Origin: Myxococcus fulvus
GTDB lineage: Bacteria; Myxococcota; Myxococcia; Myxococcales; Myxococcaceae
NCBI RefSeq assembly: GCF_900111765.1
Contig: NZ_FOIB01000001.1
Span: 1,612,001 to 1,676,000 of the forward strand
Reading direction: 5' to 3'
DNA: 64,000 bases
Made by a program: the position numbers and the translations under genes. Each line of letters opens with the position of its first letter. The first letter of the stretch is position 1. Of the stretch, positions 37,133 through 46,374 are shown in pieces. Under the pieces are notes generated by a model. The model searched no databases, had not been told where the DNA came from, and saw only the letters and a list, made by a program, of their open reading frames with translations.

Positions 37133-37143
37133 TCCTCCGCCGC

Positions 37144-38541
37144 ATGACAGCTCTGTCGGCGGTGGTGCTGTGTGCGGGCAAGGGCACGCGGATGAAGTCG
37201 AAGAAGGCCAAGGTCCTTCACGCCATCCTCGGAAAGCCCCTGTGTGCGTATCCCCTCAAGCGAGCGCTCGAGCTCGGTGCCACGTCGGTGGTGCCAGTGG
37301 TGGGCCATCAGGCGGAGAGCGTGGAGAAGGAGGTCCGCGCCCTGTTCCCCCAGGCGCCCCTCACCTTCGCGCTCCAGCGTGAGCAACGGGGGACGGCGGA
37401 CGCGGTGCGCTCCGCGGAAGAGGCCCTGAAGGGGTTCTCCGGGCGCGTGCTCATCCTCTACGGGGATGTGCCGTTGCTGCGCAAGGAGACCCTGGCGTCG
37501 CTGCTGGCCGCGCACGACGCGGCGGGCGGCGTGCTGGCGATGGTGACGACCGTGCTGGAGGACCCCACCGGTTACGGGCGCGTGCTGCGCGAGGGGGGCC
37601 GGGTGACGCGGGTGGTGGAGCAGAAGGACGCCAGCCCCGAGCAGCGCGCGGTGAAGGAGTGCAACGCGGGCATCTACTCCGTCGACGCGGCCTTCCTCTG
37701 GAAGGCGCTGGCTGAAATCAAGCCGAACAACGCGCAGGGCGAGTACTACCTCACGGACCTGGTGGAGCTGGCCGCGAAGCAGGGCCCGGTGGGCACCGTC
37801 GTGGCGGACGCCACCGAGACGGCGGGCGTGAATGACAAGGTGGAGCTGGCGGCGCGGGCCAAGGTGCTCCAGCGGCGCATCAATGACGCGCACATGCGCG
37901 CGGGCGTCACGCTGCACGACCCGGACACCACCTTCATCGAGGAGGACGTGGTGGTGGGCTCGGACTCGGAGGTGGGGCCGGGTGTGTCGCTGACCACGGG
38001 CAGCGTCATCGGCGAGGGCGTGGTGATTGGCCCCGGCTGCGTGGTGAGCGCCTCCACGGTGGCGGATGGCTCGGTGCTCAAGCCCTACTCCGTGCTGGAG
38101 GAGGCGAAGGTGGGAGTGCGGAACGTCATCGGCCCGTTCGCCCGCCTGCGCCCGGGGACGGAGCTGGCAGAGGACGTGCATCTTGGAAACTTCGTGGAGA
38201 CGAAGAAGGCGCAGATCGGCAAGGGGAGCAAGGCCAACCACCTGACTTATCTGGGCGACGCCCGGATTGGCGCGGGCTGCAACATCGGCGCGGGCACCAT
38301 CACCTGTAATTATGACGGGGTGAACAAGAGCCTGACGGAGCTGGGCGACGGGGTCTTCATTGGCTCCGACACGCAGCTGGTGGCGCCGGTGCAGGTGGGG
38401 GACGGGGCCTATGTCGGGGCGGGCACCACGGTGACGAAAAACGTGCCGCCTGGGAGCCTCGCTGTGTCACGTGCGCCACAGGTGACGAAGGAAGGTTGGG
38501 TGGCCGCGAAGAAGGCGCGTCGCGCGGCCAAGGGTGGTTGA
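37144..38541 (+). CDS. glmU: Bifunctional UDP-N-acetylglucosamine pyrophosphorylase / glucosamine-1-phosphate N-acetyltransferase
   Basis: Makes UDP-GlcNAc, the precursor of peptidoglycan and lipopolysaccharide, from glucosamine-1-phosphate in two steps. The N-terminal uridyltransferase domain has [22 protein letters not shown] and YGDVPLL. The C-terminal left-handed beta helix (from about 240) has hexapeptide repeats, [20 protein letters not shown] and [14 protein letters not shown] for acetyl transfer. 465 aa, close to E. coli (456). No Shine-Dalgarno is visible. It is followed by glmS, which supplies glucosamine-6-phosphate; glmM is not in the window. Confidence 0.97.
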   Translation: MTALSAVVLCAGKGTRMKSKKAKVLHAILGKPLCAYPLKRALELGATSVVPVVGHQAESVEKEVRALFPQAPLTFALQREQRGTADAVRSAEEALKGFSGRVLILYGDVPLLRKETLASLLAAHDAAGGVLAMVTTVLEDPTGYGRVLREGGRVTRVVEQKDASPEQRAVKECNAGIYSVDAAFLWKALAEIKPNNAQGEYYLTDLVELAAKQGPVGTVVADATETAGVNDKVELAARAKVLQRRINDAHMRAGVTLHDPDTTFIEEDVVVGSDSEVGPGVSLTTGSVIGEGVVIGPGCVVSASTVADGSVLKPYSVLEEAKVGVRNVIGPFARLRPGTELAEDVHLGNFVETKKAQIGKGSKANHLTYLGDARIGAGCNIGAGTITCNYDGVNKSLTELGDGVFIGSDTQLVAPVQVGDGAYVGAGTTVTKNVPPGSLAVSRAPQVTKEGWVAAKKARRAAKGG

Positions 38542-38563
38542 GCCAGGGCGTGGCTCTTGCTTG

Positions 38564-38587
38564 GGGAGCGGCCGGACAGCCGCTCCC
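38564..38587 (+). terminator. 9-bp hairpin between glmU and glmS
   Basis: GGGAGCGGC-CGGACA-GCCGCTCCC is a perfect stem without a T-run, 22 bp after glmU. It may be a weak terminator or attenuator separating the two genes. Confidence 0.5.
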
Positions 38588-38650
38588 GGAGATGTACGGG
38601 TATCCCTCGGTTTGCTCCGGCGGGCGTGGGCGTGAGAGAGAGGTCAGAAC

Positions 38651-40486
<1,836 letters not shown>

Positions 40487-40513
40487 CCGTCCCTTTCGCC
40501 TCCTGATGCACGC

Positions 40514-40548
40514 GGAGCCCGGGTTCCCCTCATGGGGGCCCGGGCTCC
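40514..40548 (+). terminator. Hairpin after glmS
   Basis: GGAGCCCGGG and CCCGGGCTCC form a 10-bp stem with an inner CCCC/GGGG pair, 28 bp after the stop. The following sequence is TGTCGTT, only weakly T-rich. Confidence 0.65.
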
Positions 40549-40662
40549 TGTCGTTCCGGGACTCGGGCCTCCTCCCCGGTGGGCCAGCATGCTGTCGCCC
40601 GGAGGAAGTCGCGGGCGCCTCGCGCTTTGATGCCCACACACTTGCGTGGATACAGTCACCGG

Positions 40663-41745
40663 GTGTCGGACGCCACGCGCACCCAGCCTCCCCTGCATCA
40701 CCCCGAGCAGGCGCCCGGCGAGGAGCGTCCGGCGGACCTGGCTCCTTGGACGTCTTCTGAAAAGGCGCCTGGCGTCGAGGAGGTGCCCACGCTCGATGAG
40801 GAGCTGGCGGAGCTGGCTTCCCAGCCCGAGCCCGACGAGGCGCATGGGGCAGGGCAGGGCGCCCAGCCGGTGCCCCGGACCCTGTCGGTGGTCGAGGCGT
40901 TCCGGGTCTCGGACCTCGGCCTCGAAGGAAAGCCTGCTCAGGTGGAGGCGCCCCGCCTCGATGCGGCGAGGAGCGTCGAGCCTGTCCGGGTCTCCGCCCC
41001 CGACCCCGACGCGACGCCCGTGTTCGGGACCCAGGGCCTGACGGACTTGTCCTCCTGGGCCGCGCCCGCGCCGGCGTACCTGGGCCGGCCCACGCCTCCG
41101 GTGGAGCTGCCCCTGCCAGTCCTCGTCCGGGTGGAGCAGGCCGTGGCCGCGCCCGAGGCGGAGCGCCCCGAGGCCGCCTCGCGGCTCAATGAAGTCCTCG
41201 CCCAGCTCGCCCAGGGCGGCGGTGAGCGTCAGGTCGCGGACACCCTGCACCGGCTGCTCGACAGCGGCCGGCTGGAGGGACTGGTCGATGCCCGGGGGCG
41301 CTCGTGCCGCGCCGTGGCCGTGGAGGCGCTTCTGTCCCTGGGCTTCCCCTACGCCCTGGAGGTCCAGCCCGAGGACCTCAAGCACCTGCGCGCCAACAAT
41401 GCCTCCCGCCCCAAGGGGCGCCCCGGCGCGCTCGACTTCGGCCCGGAGGTCCCCGCCCTGGTGCTCGGCGGCGGCCTCTTCGCCCAGATGGTGGAGGAGT
41501 TCCTGCGTCCCGGCGTGGTCGAAGGCACGGTGACCTTGCAGGTGGGCCTGAGCGTGCTGGCCATGCTGGCCTTGTGGCTTGCCCCGCCCCGGACTCCCGT
41601 GTACCGCCTGGGCCTGGGTCTGTTGGCCCTCGTGTCGGGCTACGGGCTCTTGCTGGCCCTCGGGTCGGCGGGGCATGCCGGGGGGCTGTGGGCGGGTGTG
41701 GCAGGCGCGGTGGCCGTCCTCCTGGCTGCCCTCCGCGAGAGCTGA
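40663..41745 (+). CDS. Hypothetical protein with disordered N-terminus and C-terminal membrane spans
   Basis: A protein of 360 aa. The first 160 residues are rich in Pro, Glu and Ala and look unstructured. A helical part follows (ASRLNEVLAQLAQGGGERQV, VADTLHRLLDSG, AVAVEALLSLGFPYALEVQP). The last 75 residues form two or three transmembrane helices (VTLQVGLSVLAMLALWLA, LGLGLLALVSGYGLLLAL, LWAGVAGAVAVLLAAL). No family recognised. The GTG at 40663 is used: a TACAGT at 40651-40656 with TTGATG 18 nt before it would put the transcript start at or next to the GTG. Lies between glmS and recA. Confidence 0.72.
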   Translation: MSDATRTQPPLHHPEQAPGEERPADLAPWTSSEKAPGVEEVPTLDEELAELASQPEPDEAHGAGQGAQPVPRTLSVVEAFRVSDLGLEGKPAQVEAPRLDAARSVEPVRVSAPDPDATPVFGTQGLTDLSSWAAPAPAYLGRPTPPVELPLPVLVRVEQAVAAPEAERPEAASRLNEVLAQLAQGGGERQVADTLHRLLDSGRLEGLVDARGRSCRAVAVEALLSLGFPYALEVQPEDLKHLRANNASRPKGRPGALDFGPEVPALVLGGGLFAQMVEEFLRPGVVEGTVTLQVGLSVLAMLALWLAPPRTPVYRLGLGLLALVSGYGLLLALGSAGHAGGLWAGVAGAVAVLLAALRES

Positions 41746-41764
41746 CCGGCAGGATTCAACACGG

Positions 41765-41787
41765 ATGTCAGAGGGGTGGACTAGGGT
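41765..41787 (+). promoter_or_regulatory. RecA-NDp-like promoter element upstream of recA
   Basis: ATGTCAGAG-N8-TAGGGT fits the actinobacterial RecA-NDp element (TTGTCAGTG-N8-TAGTGT in the M. tuberculosis recA promoter as I recall it), the site activated by the WYL pair PafBC. The N8 spacer is exact and the TAGGGT would be the -10. Starts 93 bp before the recA ATG. Confidence 0.55.
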
Positions 41788-41801
41788 CTACCCATCGCGT
41801 A

Positions 41802-41818
41802 CTAAAAGCGCGTTCAGG
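41802..41818 (+). promoter_or_regulatory. LexA-type box upstream of recA
   Basis: CTAAAAGCGCGTTCAGG matches every position of the M. xanthus LexA consensus I remember (CTRHAMRYBYGTTCAGS). It lies 15 nt downstream of the candidate -10 TAGGGT, so bound LexA would block early transcription. Confidence 0.65.
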
Positions 41819-41857
41819 TGAGCCGGGGTGGCTCGCCAATACAAGGAGCCAAGAGAA

Positions 41858-42946
41858 ATGGCCGTGAATCAGGAGAAGGAAAAGGCGATCGAGCTGGCGA
41901 TGTCCGCGGTGGAGCGCCAGTTCGGTAAGGGGTCCATCATGCGGCTCGGCAACGACGAGCCGCTGATGCGGGACGTGCAGGCCATTTCGACGGGCTCGAT
42001 TTCGCTGGATATCGCCCTGGGCGTGGGCGGCGTGCCCAAGGGCCGCATCATCGAGATCTTCGGACCGGAGTCCTCCGGCAAGACGACGCTGTGTCTCCAC
42101 ATCGTCGCCGAGGCGCAGAAGCGCGGCGGCATCTGCGGCTACGTGGACGCCGAGCACGCGCTGGACGTGGGCTACGCGCGCAAGCTGGGCGTGCGCACCG
42201 ACGACCTGCTCCTGAGCCAGCCGGACACCGGTGAGCAGGCGCTCGAAATCGCGGAGATGCTGGTGCGCTCGGGCGCCATCGACGTGCTGGTGGTGGACTC
42301 GGTGGCCGCGCTCGTTCCCAAGGCGGAACTCGAGGGCGAGATGGGCGACGCGCACATGGGTGTGCAGGCCCGTCTGATGAGCCAGGCCCTGCGCAAGCTC
42401 ACGGGCACCATCTCCAAGAGCCAGACGTGCGTCATCTTCATCAACCAGATCCGCATGAAGATCGGCGTCATGTTCGGCAACCCCGAGACGACCACGGGCG
42501 GCAACGCGCTGAAGTTCTACGCGTCGCAGCGTCTGGACATCCGCCGCATCGGCGCCATCAAGAATGGCGAGAACGTGGTGGGCAGCCGCACCCGCGTGAA
42601 GGTGGTGAAGAACAAGGTGGCGCCTCCGTTCAAGGAGGTCGAGTTCGACATCATGTACGGCACGGGCATCTCGCGTGAGGGCGACCTCATCGACCTGGCC
42701 TCCAACGACAACATCGTGGAGAAGAGCGGCAGCTGGTTCTCGTTCAACGGCGAGCGCATCGGCCAGGGCCGGGAGAACGCGAAGGACTACCTGCGGGAGC
42801 ACCCGGAGGTGGCGCGCGACATCGAGACCCGCGTGCTGGAGAAGTACGGCATCGCGAAGGGCGCGCCCCTCGCGGCTGCCCCCGCGGAAGAGGCCCCCGC
42901 CGAGGGTGCCAGCGAGAAGCGTCAGCGCGTGAAGGCCGTGAAGTAA
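41858..42946 (+). CDS. recA: Recombinase RecA
   Basis: The DNA strand-exchange protein of homologous recombination, and coprotease for LexA. 362 aa. Walker [10 protein letters not shown] at about 69-77, Walker [16 protein letters not shown], the L2-loop region [22 protein letters not shown], and C-terminal [19 protein letters not shown] are canonical. The tail ends in a basic KRQRVKAVK rather than the acidic tail of E. coli RecA. The ATG at 41858 has AAGGAG 10 nt upstream; a frame upstream to 41828 is not needed. The promoter carries both a RecA-NDp-like site and a LexA-type box. Confidence 0.98.
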   Translation: MAVNQEKEKAIELAMSAVERQFGKGSIMRLGNDEPLMRDVQAISTGSISLDIALGVGGVPKGRIIEIFGPESSGKTTLCLHIVAEAQKRGGICGYVDAEHALDVGYARKLGVRTDDLLLSQPDTGEQALEIAEMLVRSGAIDVLVVDSVAALVPKAELEGEMGDAHMGVQARLMSQALRKLTGTISKSQTCVIFINQIRMKIGVMFGNPETTTGGNALKFYASQRLDIRRIGAIKNGENVVGSRTRVKVVKNKVAPPFKEVEFDIMYGTGISREGDLIDLASNDNIVEKSGSWFSFNGERIGQGRENAKDYLREHPEVARDIETRVLEKYGIAKGAPLAAAPAEEAPAEGASEKRQRVKAVK

Positions 42947-42971
42947 CGCCTTCCCTCGCGGAGCTTCGACA

Positions 42972-43007
42972 GACGGGGTCGTCCTCCTTCGCGGGGGCGG
43001 CCCCGTC
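42972..43007 (+). terminator. Terminator hairpin after recA
   Basis: GACGGGGTCGTCC pairs with GGGCGGCCCCGTC (13 bp, two G-T pairs), 26 bp after the stop. No T-tract, but a strong stem. Confidence 0.6.
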
Positions 43008-43174
43008 GTCGTGTCGGGCCCAAGCATGCGGGGTGAACGGGTGGCCCCTGCCGCCCAGTGCTGACACGACGCGTTGTGTCCGGCGTGTGGCGGGGATGTT
43101 GCCGGAGTGATGGACGAGGGCCGTAGACTCCCGGGCGTTTCGTTTCGCTAGCGCTTGCCCCTGGGAGTGTCACC

Positions 43175-45337
43175 TTGTTCGACCGTCTGAATCGTCGCAG
43201 CTTCCTTCAGGCCGTGGTCGCCGTCGCGGCGAGTACCTCATTCGGGTGCTCGGATGATGACGACACGAAGAAGCCCACCGCCGATGCGAAGTACTTCCCG
43301 CAGTCGGTCTGCTCGGGAGACCCGAGGCCGGACAGCGTCATCCTGTGGGTGCGCGCGTTGGACCCGGACAACGCGGGCGCGGACGCCCCGGTGCGGCTGG
43401 AGGTGTCCACCCGCGCGGAGTTCAGCGACTTCGTGTTCCGGGGCGACTTCACCGCGCTGGCGGCGAACGACCACGCGCTCAAGGTCAAGGTGACGAAGCT
43501 GTCGGCGCGCACCACGTACTACTACCGCTTCGTGCTGACGAAGAACGGGACGGAGTACACGACGGCGACGGGCCGCACCCGCACGGCGCCGGCGTCCGGG
43601 GCGGACGTGGCGGTGAAGTTCGCCTTCGCCAGCTGCCAGGACTACATCGGCCGTTACTACAACGCGTGGCAGCGGCTGTTGGACCTGGACGAGGACCTGG
43701 ACTTCATCGTGTTCCTCGGCGACTACATCTACGAGACGACGGGGGACAAGTCCTTCCAGTCGGGCAACACCGAGCGGCGCGTGGTGTTCAGCGAGCAGGA
43801 CAAGGCGCTGCAGCTGGGCTCGGGTGAGTCGACGTATTACGCGGCCAACGCGCTGTCGAACTACCGCGACCTCTACAAGACGCTGCGCACCGACAAGCTC
43901 ATCCAGCAGGTGCACGAGCGCTACCCGTTCATCATCATCTGGGACGACCACGAGTTCTCCGACGACAGCTGGGGCTCCAACGCGACGTACCTGGACGGGC
44001 GCGCGGTGGAGAACCAGATTGAGCGCAAGCGCAACTCGGAGCGCGCCTTCTTCGAGTACATCCCGCTGGACAACACGGCCTCCGCGGAGGGCGCCATCGA
44101 CGTGGCGAGCGCGCCGGTGTTCCCGAACACGCGCGTCTACCGGGACTTCGACTTCGGCAAGCACCTGAAGCTGGCGGTGTCCGACTACCGCACCTACCGC
44201 CCGGACCACCTCATCCCCGAGGACGCGTACCCGGGCAAGGTGGCGGTGGAGGCGTCGACGCTGGGGTTGGCGCTGCCGGGACTGCCGGCGCCGGTGCAGG
44301 CGCTGCTCCAGTCGGAGACGTTCGCGTACACGAGCCTCGACCTGCCGGAGCACGCGATGCAGAAGGCGGTGCTCCAGGGCGCGTACGTGCAGCAGGCGGT
44401 GGCGGCGGGCCTCACCCAGGACGCGGCCAACGTGAAGGCCCAGACGTGGGTGTCCGGGAACGTGTCGCTCTTCTACGCCAACCAGGTGCTGACGGCGGTG
44501 AACGCGGCGCGCGAGGCCGCGGGACAGCCGCTGATTCCGCTGCTCGCCACGGCGGGCACGCTCCGGGGGCTCGCCTACGTGCACCTGGGCAAGGGCTCGC
44601 TCTTCAACATCCAGGGCTCGCGCTACATCGTGGTGAAGCCCATCTACGACTTGTTCTCCGCCCTGCGCTACGCCACCTCGGCGGGGTTGAGCGAGGACGC
44701 GCTGGGCGCGACGCAGCAGGCGTGGCTGCAGAACCAGCTCAAGGCGGCGAACACCTGGAAGATTGTCGTCAGCTCCGTGTCGATGACGTCCATGGTGTTC
44801 GACCTGTCGGCGAAGACGGACATCCCGGACCCGACGCTGCGCCAGGTCTTCTACTTCAACGCGGACCAGTGGGACGGCTTCCCCGCGAAGAAGCAGGAGC
44901 TGCTGGGGTTCATCGCGCAGAACAATGTGAAGAACGCGATGTTCATCTCCGGCGACATCCACGCGTCGTTCGCGTCCGTGGAGGGCGGGGTGCCCGCGCT
45001 GACGGCGCCCGCGATTACGTCCGGCTCCATCAAGGAGCTGGCGGGCCTGGCCGTCATCGGCGCGGGCTACGGTCCGGGCAGCGCCGTCTACAAGTACGTC
45101 GTCACGGAGCTCAACGAGTCACTGGCCGCGGGCAACCCTGGCATGCGCTACGTGAACGGTGACGCGCACGGCTTCGTGGTGCTGGAGGTGAAGGGCGACG
45201 AGGCCCTGGCCGCCTTCCACCTCATCCCCAGCACCGAGGTGACGAAGGACTACTCGGTGCGCGGCGCCGCGGAGCTGCAGGCGCAGTTCACCCGCGTCGA
45301 CTTCCGCGTGCAGAACGGGGCGATTACGAAGCTCTGA
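43175..45337 (+). CDS. phoD: PhoD-family alkaline phosphatase, Tat-exported lipoprotein
   Basis: A protein of 720 aa. The N-terminus LNRRSFLQAVVAVAASTSFGC combines a twin-arginine motif (NRRSFLQ) with a lipobox cysteine (C25), so it is exported folded and lipid-anchored. An Ig-like N-terminal domain (FPQSVCSGDPRPDSVILWVR) precedes the metallophosphatase domain: ASCQDY, FIVFLGDYIYE, IWDDHEFSDDSWG and the late SGDIHAS. PhoD enzymes use Ca2+ and Fe3+ to hydrolyse phosphate mono- and diesters, usually under phosphate limitation. The TTG start at 43175 has GGGAG upstream. A TAGACT (43124-43129) is a possible -10. Confidence 0.92.
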   Translation: MFDRLNRRSFLQAVVAVAASTSFGCSDDDDTKKPTADAKYFPQSVCSGDPRPDSVILWVRALDPDNAGADAPVRLEVSTRAEFSDFVFRGDFTALAANDHALKVKVTKLSARTTYYYRFVLTKNGTEYTTATGRTRTAPASGADVAVKFAFASCQDYIGRYYNAWQRLLDLDEDLDFIVFLGDYIYETTGDKSFQSGNTERRVVFSEQDKALQLGSGESTYYAANALSNYRDLYKTLRTDKLIQQVHERYPFIIIWDDHEFSDDSWGSNATYLDGRAVENQIERKRNSERAFFEYIPLDNTASAEGAIDVASAPVFPNTRVYRDFDFGKHLKLAVSDYRTYRPDHLIPEDAYPGKVAVEASTLGLALPGLPAPVQALLQSETFAYTSLDLPEHAMQKAVLQGAYVQQAVAAGLTQDAANVKAQTWVSGNVSLFYANQVLTAVNAAREAAGQPLIPLLATAGTLRGLAYVHLGKGSLFNIQGSRYIVVKPIYDLFSALRYATSAGLSEDALGATQQAWLQNQLKAANTWKIVVSSVSMTSMVFDLSAKTDIPDPTLRQVFYFNADQWDGFPAKKQELLGFIAQNNVKNAMFISGDIHASFASVEGGVPALTAPAITSGSIKELAGLAVIGAGYGPGSAVYKYVVTELNESLAAGNPGMRYVNGDAHGFVVLEVKGDEALAAFHLIPSTEVTKDYSVRGAAELQAQFTRVDFRVQNGAITKL

Positions 45338-45384
45338 GCCCACGGGCATCGAAGCGCTCCCACGCTCACGCGTGAGAGGACGAG

Positions 45385-45424
45385 GGCCGCGCCGGGAGCC
45401 AGTGGGCTTCTCCCGGTGGCGGCC
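45385..45424 (+). terminator. Terminator hairpin after phoD
   Basis: GGCCGC and CCGGGAG pair with CTCCCGG and GCGGCC across a small internal loop, about 48 bp after the stop. A separate 12-bp palindrome CTCACGCGTGAG (45365-45376) lies just before it. Confidence 0.6.
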
Positions 45425-45554
45425 TTCGCCGCTTTGGTGGGATTGGAAAATTTCCTAGGGACTGGCGTTTTGCGTGAATTAGCCTCCAGGCCTCCGTGTC
45501 GTCGCCGGCACGGGGTGACACCTGGCGGATTCACCTGGAAAGGAAGGCAGCACG

Positions 45555-45734
45555 ATGAGCGCTCAGTCCCTGAAGAAGAAGCTGACCCTGAAGAAGGAGA
45601 CGCTCCGCACGCTCGAGACGGTGGAGCCGTCGCTGCTGGAGGGCGTCGTCGGGGGCGCGGGCCTCGGGTTCGACAACGCCATCACGCTGACCGCCACGCA
45701 GGACCCCAACCGCCTCACGCTGAAGACGCGCTGA
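45555..45734 (+). CDS. RiPP-like precursor peptide with double-glycine leader (59 aa)
   Basis: A 59-residue peptide. The leader has MSAQSLKKKLTLKKETLRTL, then acidic-hydrophobic residues up to LLEGVVGG (33-34). This is the KLxLKKETLR-L...VxGG pattern of class I lanthipeptide-type leaders found in many myxobacteria and Bacteroidota. The core (35-59, starting AGLGFDNAITLTATQ) has four Thr, two Asn, one Asp but no Cys or Ser, so it cannot form lanthionine rings by itself. AAGGAAGG lies upstream of the ATG at good distance. An AT-rich stretch with GGAAA-A-TTTCC (45445-45455) is upstream. No dehydratase, cyclase, peptidase or ABC exporter is in the neighbourhood. Confidence 0.8.
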   Translation: MSAQSLKKKLTLKKETLRTLETVEPSLLEGVVGGAGLGFDNAITLTATQDPNRLTLKTR

Positions 45735-45770
45735 CCTTCCGCGGGGAGTGTCCCGCTCGCCGGAACGGGT

Positions 45771-45776
45771 TAGAAG
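45771..45776 (+). promoter_or_regulatory. Candidate -10 element for leaderless GNAT gene
   Basis: TAGAAG lies exactly 7 nt before the ATG at 45784. No purine-rich Shine-Dalgarno is between them. No convincing -35. Confidence 0.35.
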
Positions 45777-45783
45777 TCCGGGC

Positions 45784-46329
45784 ATGGTGACTGGTGTCGT
45801 GGCCTCGGACCTGTTGCTCGTTCCGGCGCATCCCGAGCACGTGGACTTCTGGTTGGCGCTGCGCGCCGAGGCCGGGGCCCGGCGCTACGTGGACACGGAG
45901 GATGACTCGCGGGAGGTGCTGGTGAAGCGCATCCTGGAGGCGGGCACGCTGGAGGAGCCCCGCGCGAAGGGGTTCCGCTGGTTCGTGCGCCAGGGGGACG
46001 CGTGGGTGGGCACGGTGTCCGCGCGGGACGTGTCCCGGGAGCACGGGCGTCTGCAGATTGGCTACATGATGGCGGAGGCGTACCACGGGCGCGGGCTGGG
46101 CTCGCGCGCGGTGGGGATGATGCTGGAGCGCCTGTTCACGCTGCCGTTCCTGCATCGGGTGTGGCTGACGACGCTGTCGGAGAACCTGGGCTCCCAGGGG
46201 GTGGCGCGCAAGCTGGGCTTCTCGCTGGAGGGGACGATGCGGGGGCACAGCGTCCTGCGGGGGGAGCGCAAGGACCAGCAATTCTGGGGAATGTCGCGCA
46301 GTGACTGGGAGGCGCGCCGGCGCGGGTGA
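45784..46329 (+). CDS. GNAT family N-acetyltransferase (RimJ/RimL type)
   Basis: A protein of 181 aa with the GNAT fold: RFVRQGDAWVGTVSARDVS, the acetyl-CoA-binding IGYMMAEAYHGRGLGSRAVG (Q/RxxGxG/A type RGLGSR), then NLGSQGVARKLGFSLEGTM. RimL-like members acetylate ribosomal protein N-termini, aminoglycosides or small molecules; this one cannot be assigned. It is 49 bp after the RiPP-like peptide gene, so a role in modifying that peptide is possible but unproven. Shine-Dalgarno absent. Confidence 0.9.
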   Translation: MVTGVVASDLLLVPAHPEHVDFWLALRAEAGARRYVDTEDDSREVLVKRILEAGTLEEPRAKGFRWFVRQGDAWVGTVSARDVSREHGRLQIGYMMAEAYHGRGLGSRAVGMMLERLFTLPFLHRVWLTTLSENLGSQGVARKLGFSLEGTMRGHSVLRGERKDQQFWGMSRSDWEARRRG

Positions 46330-46361
46330 CGTGCGCTGGGAGCCGTGTGGGGGGCGGGTTA

Positions 46362-46367
46362 TAGAAG
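46362..46367 (+). promoter_or_regulatory. Candidate -10 element for leaderless tex
   Basis: TAGAAG (within TTATAGAAG) is exactly 7 nt before the tex ATG, with no Shine-Dalgarno between them. Confidence 0.38.
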
Positions 46368-46374
46368 CGGCGTC

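Noticed and set aside
37080-37140. tRNA-like 3' end (ACTCGAATCCCGGTCC) before glmU
   Set aside because: The T-arm cannot form a 5-bp stem with a 7-nt loop and no acceptor or anticodon arm fits upstream.
38542-38650. Possible glmS ribozyme upstream of glmS
   Set aside because: The region is only about 110 nt, has a simple hairpin and none of the ribozyme core; the ribozyme is known from Gram-positives.
45460-45480. Sigma-54-like TGGC...GC before the RiPP-like gene
   Set aside because: The spacing between GG and GC is far too short for a -24/-12 promoter.
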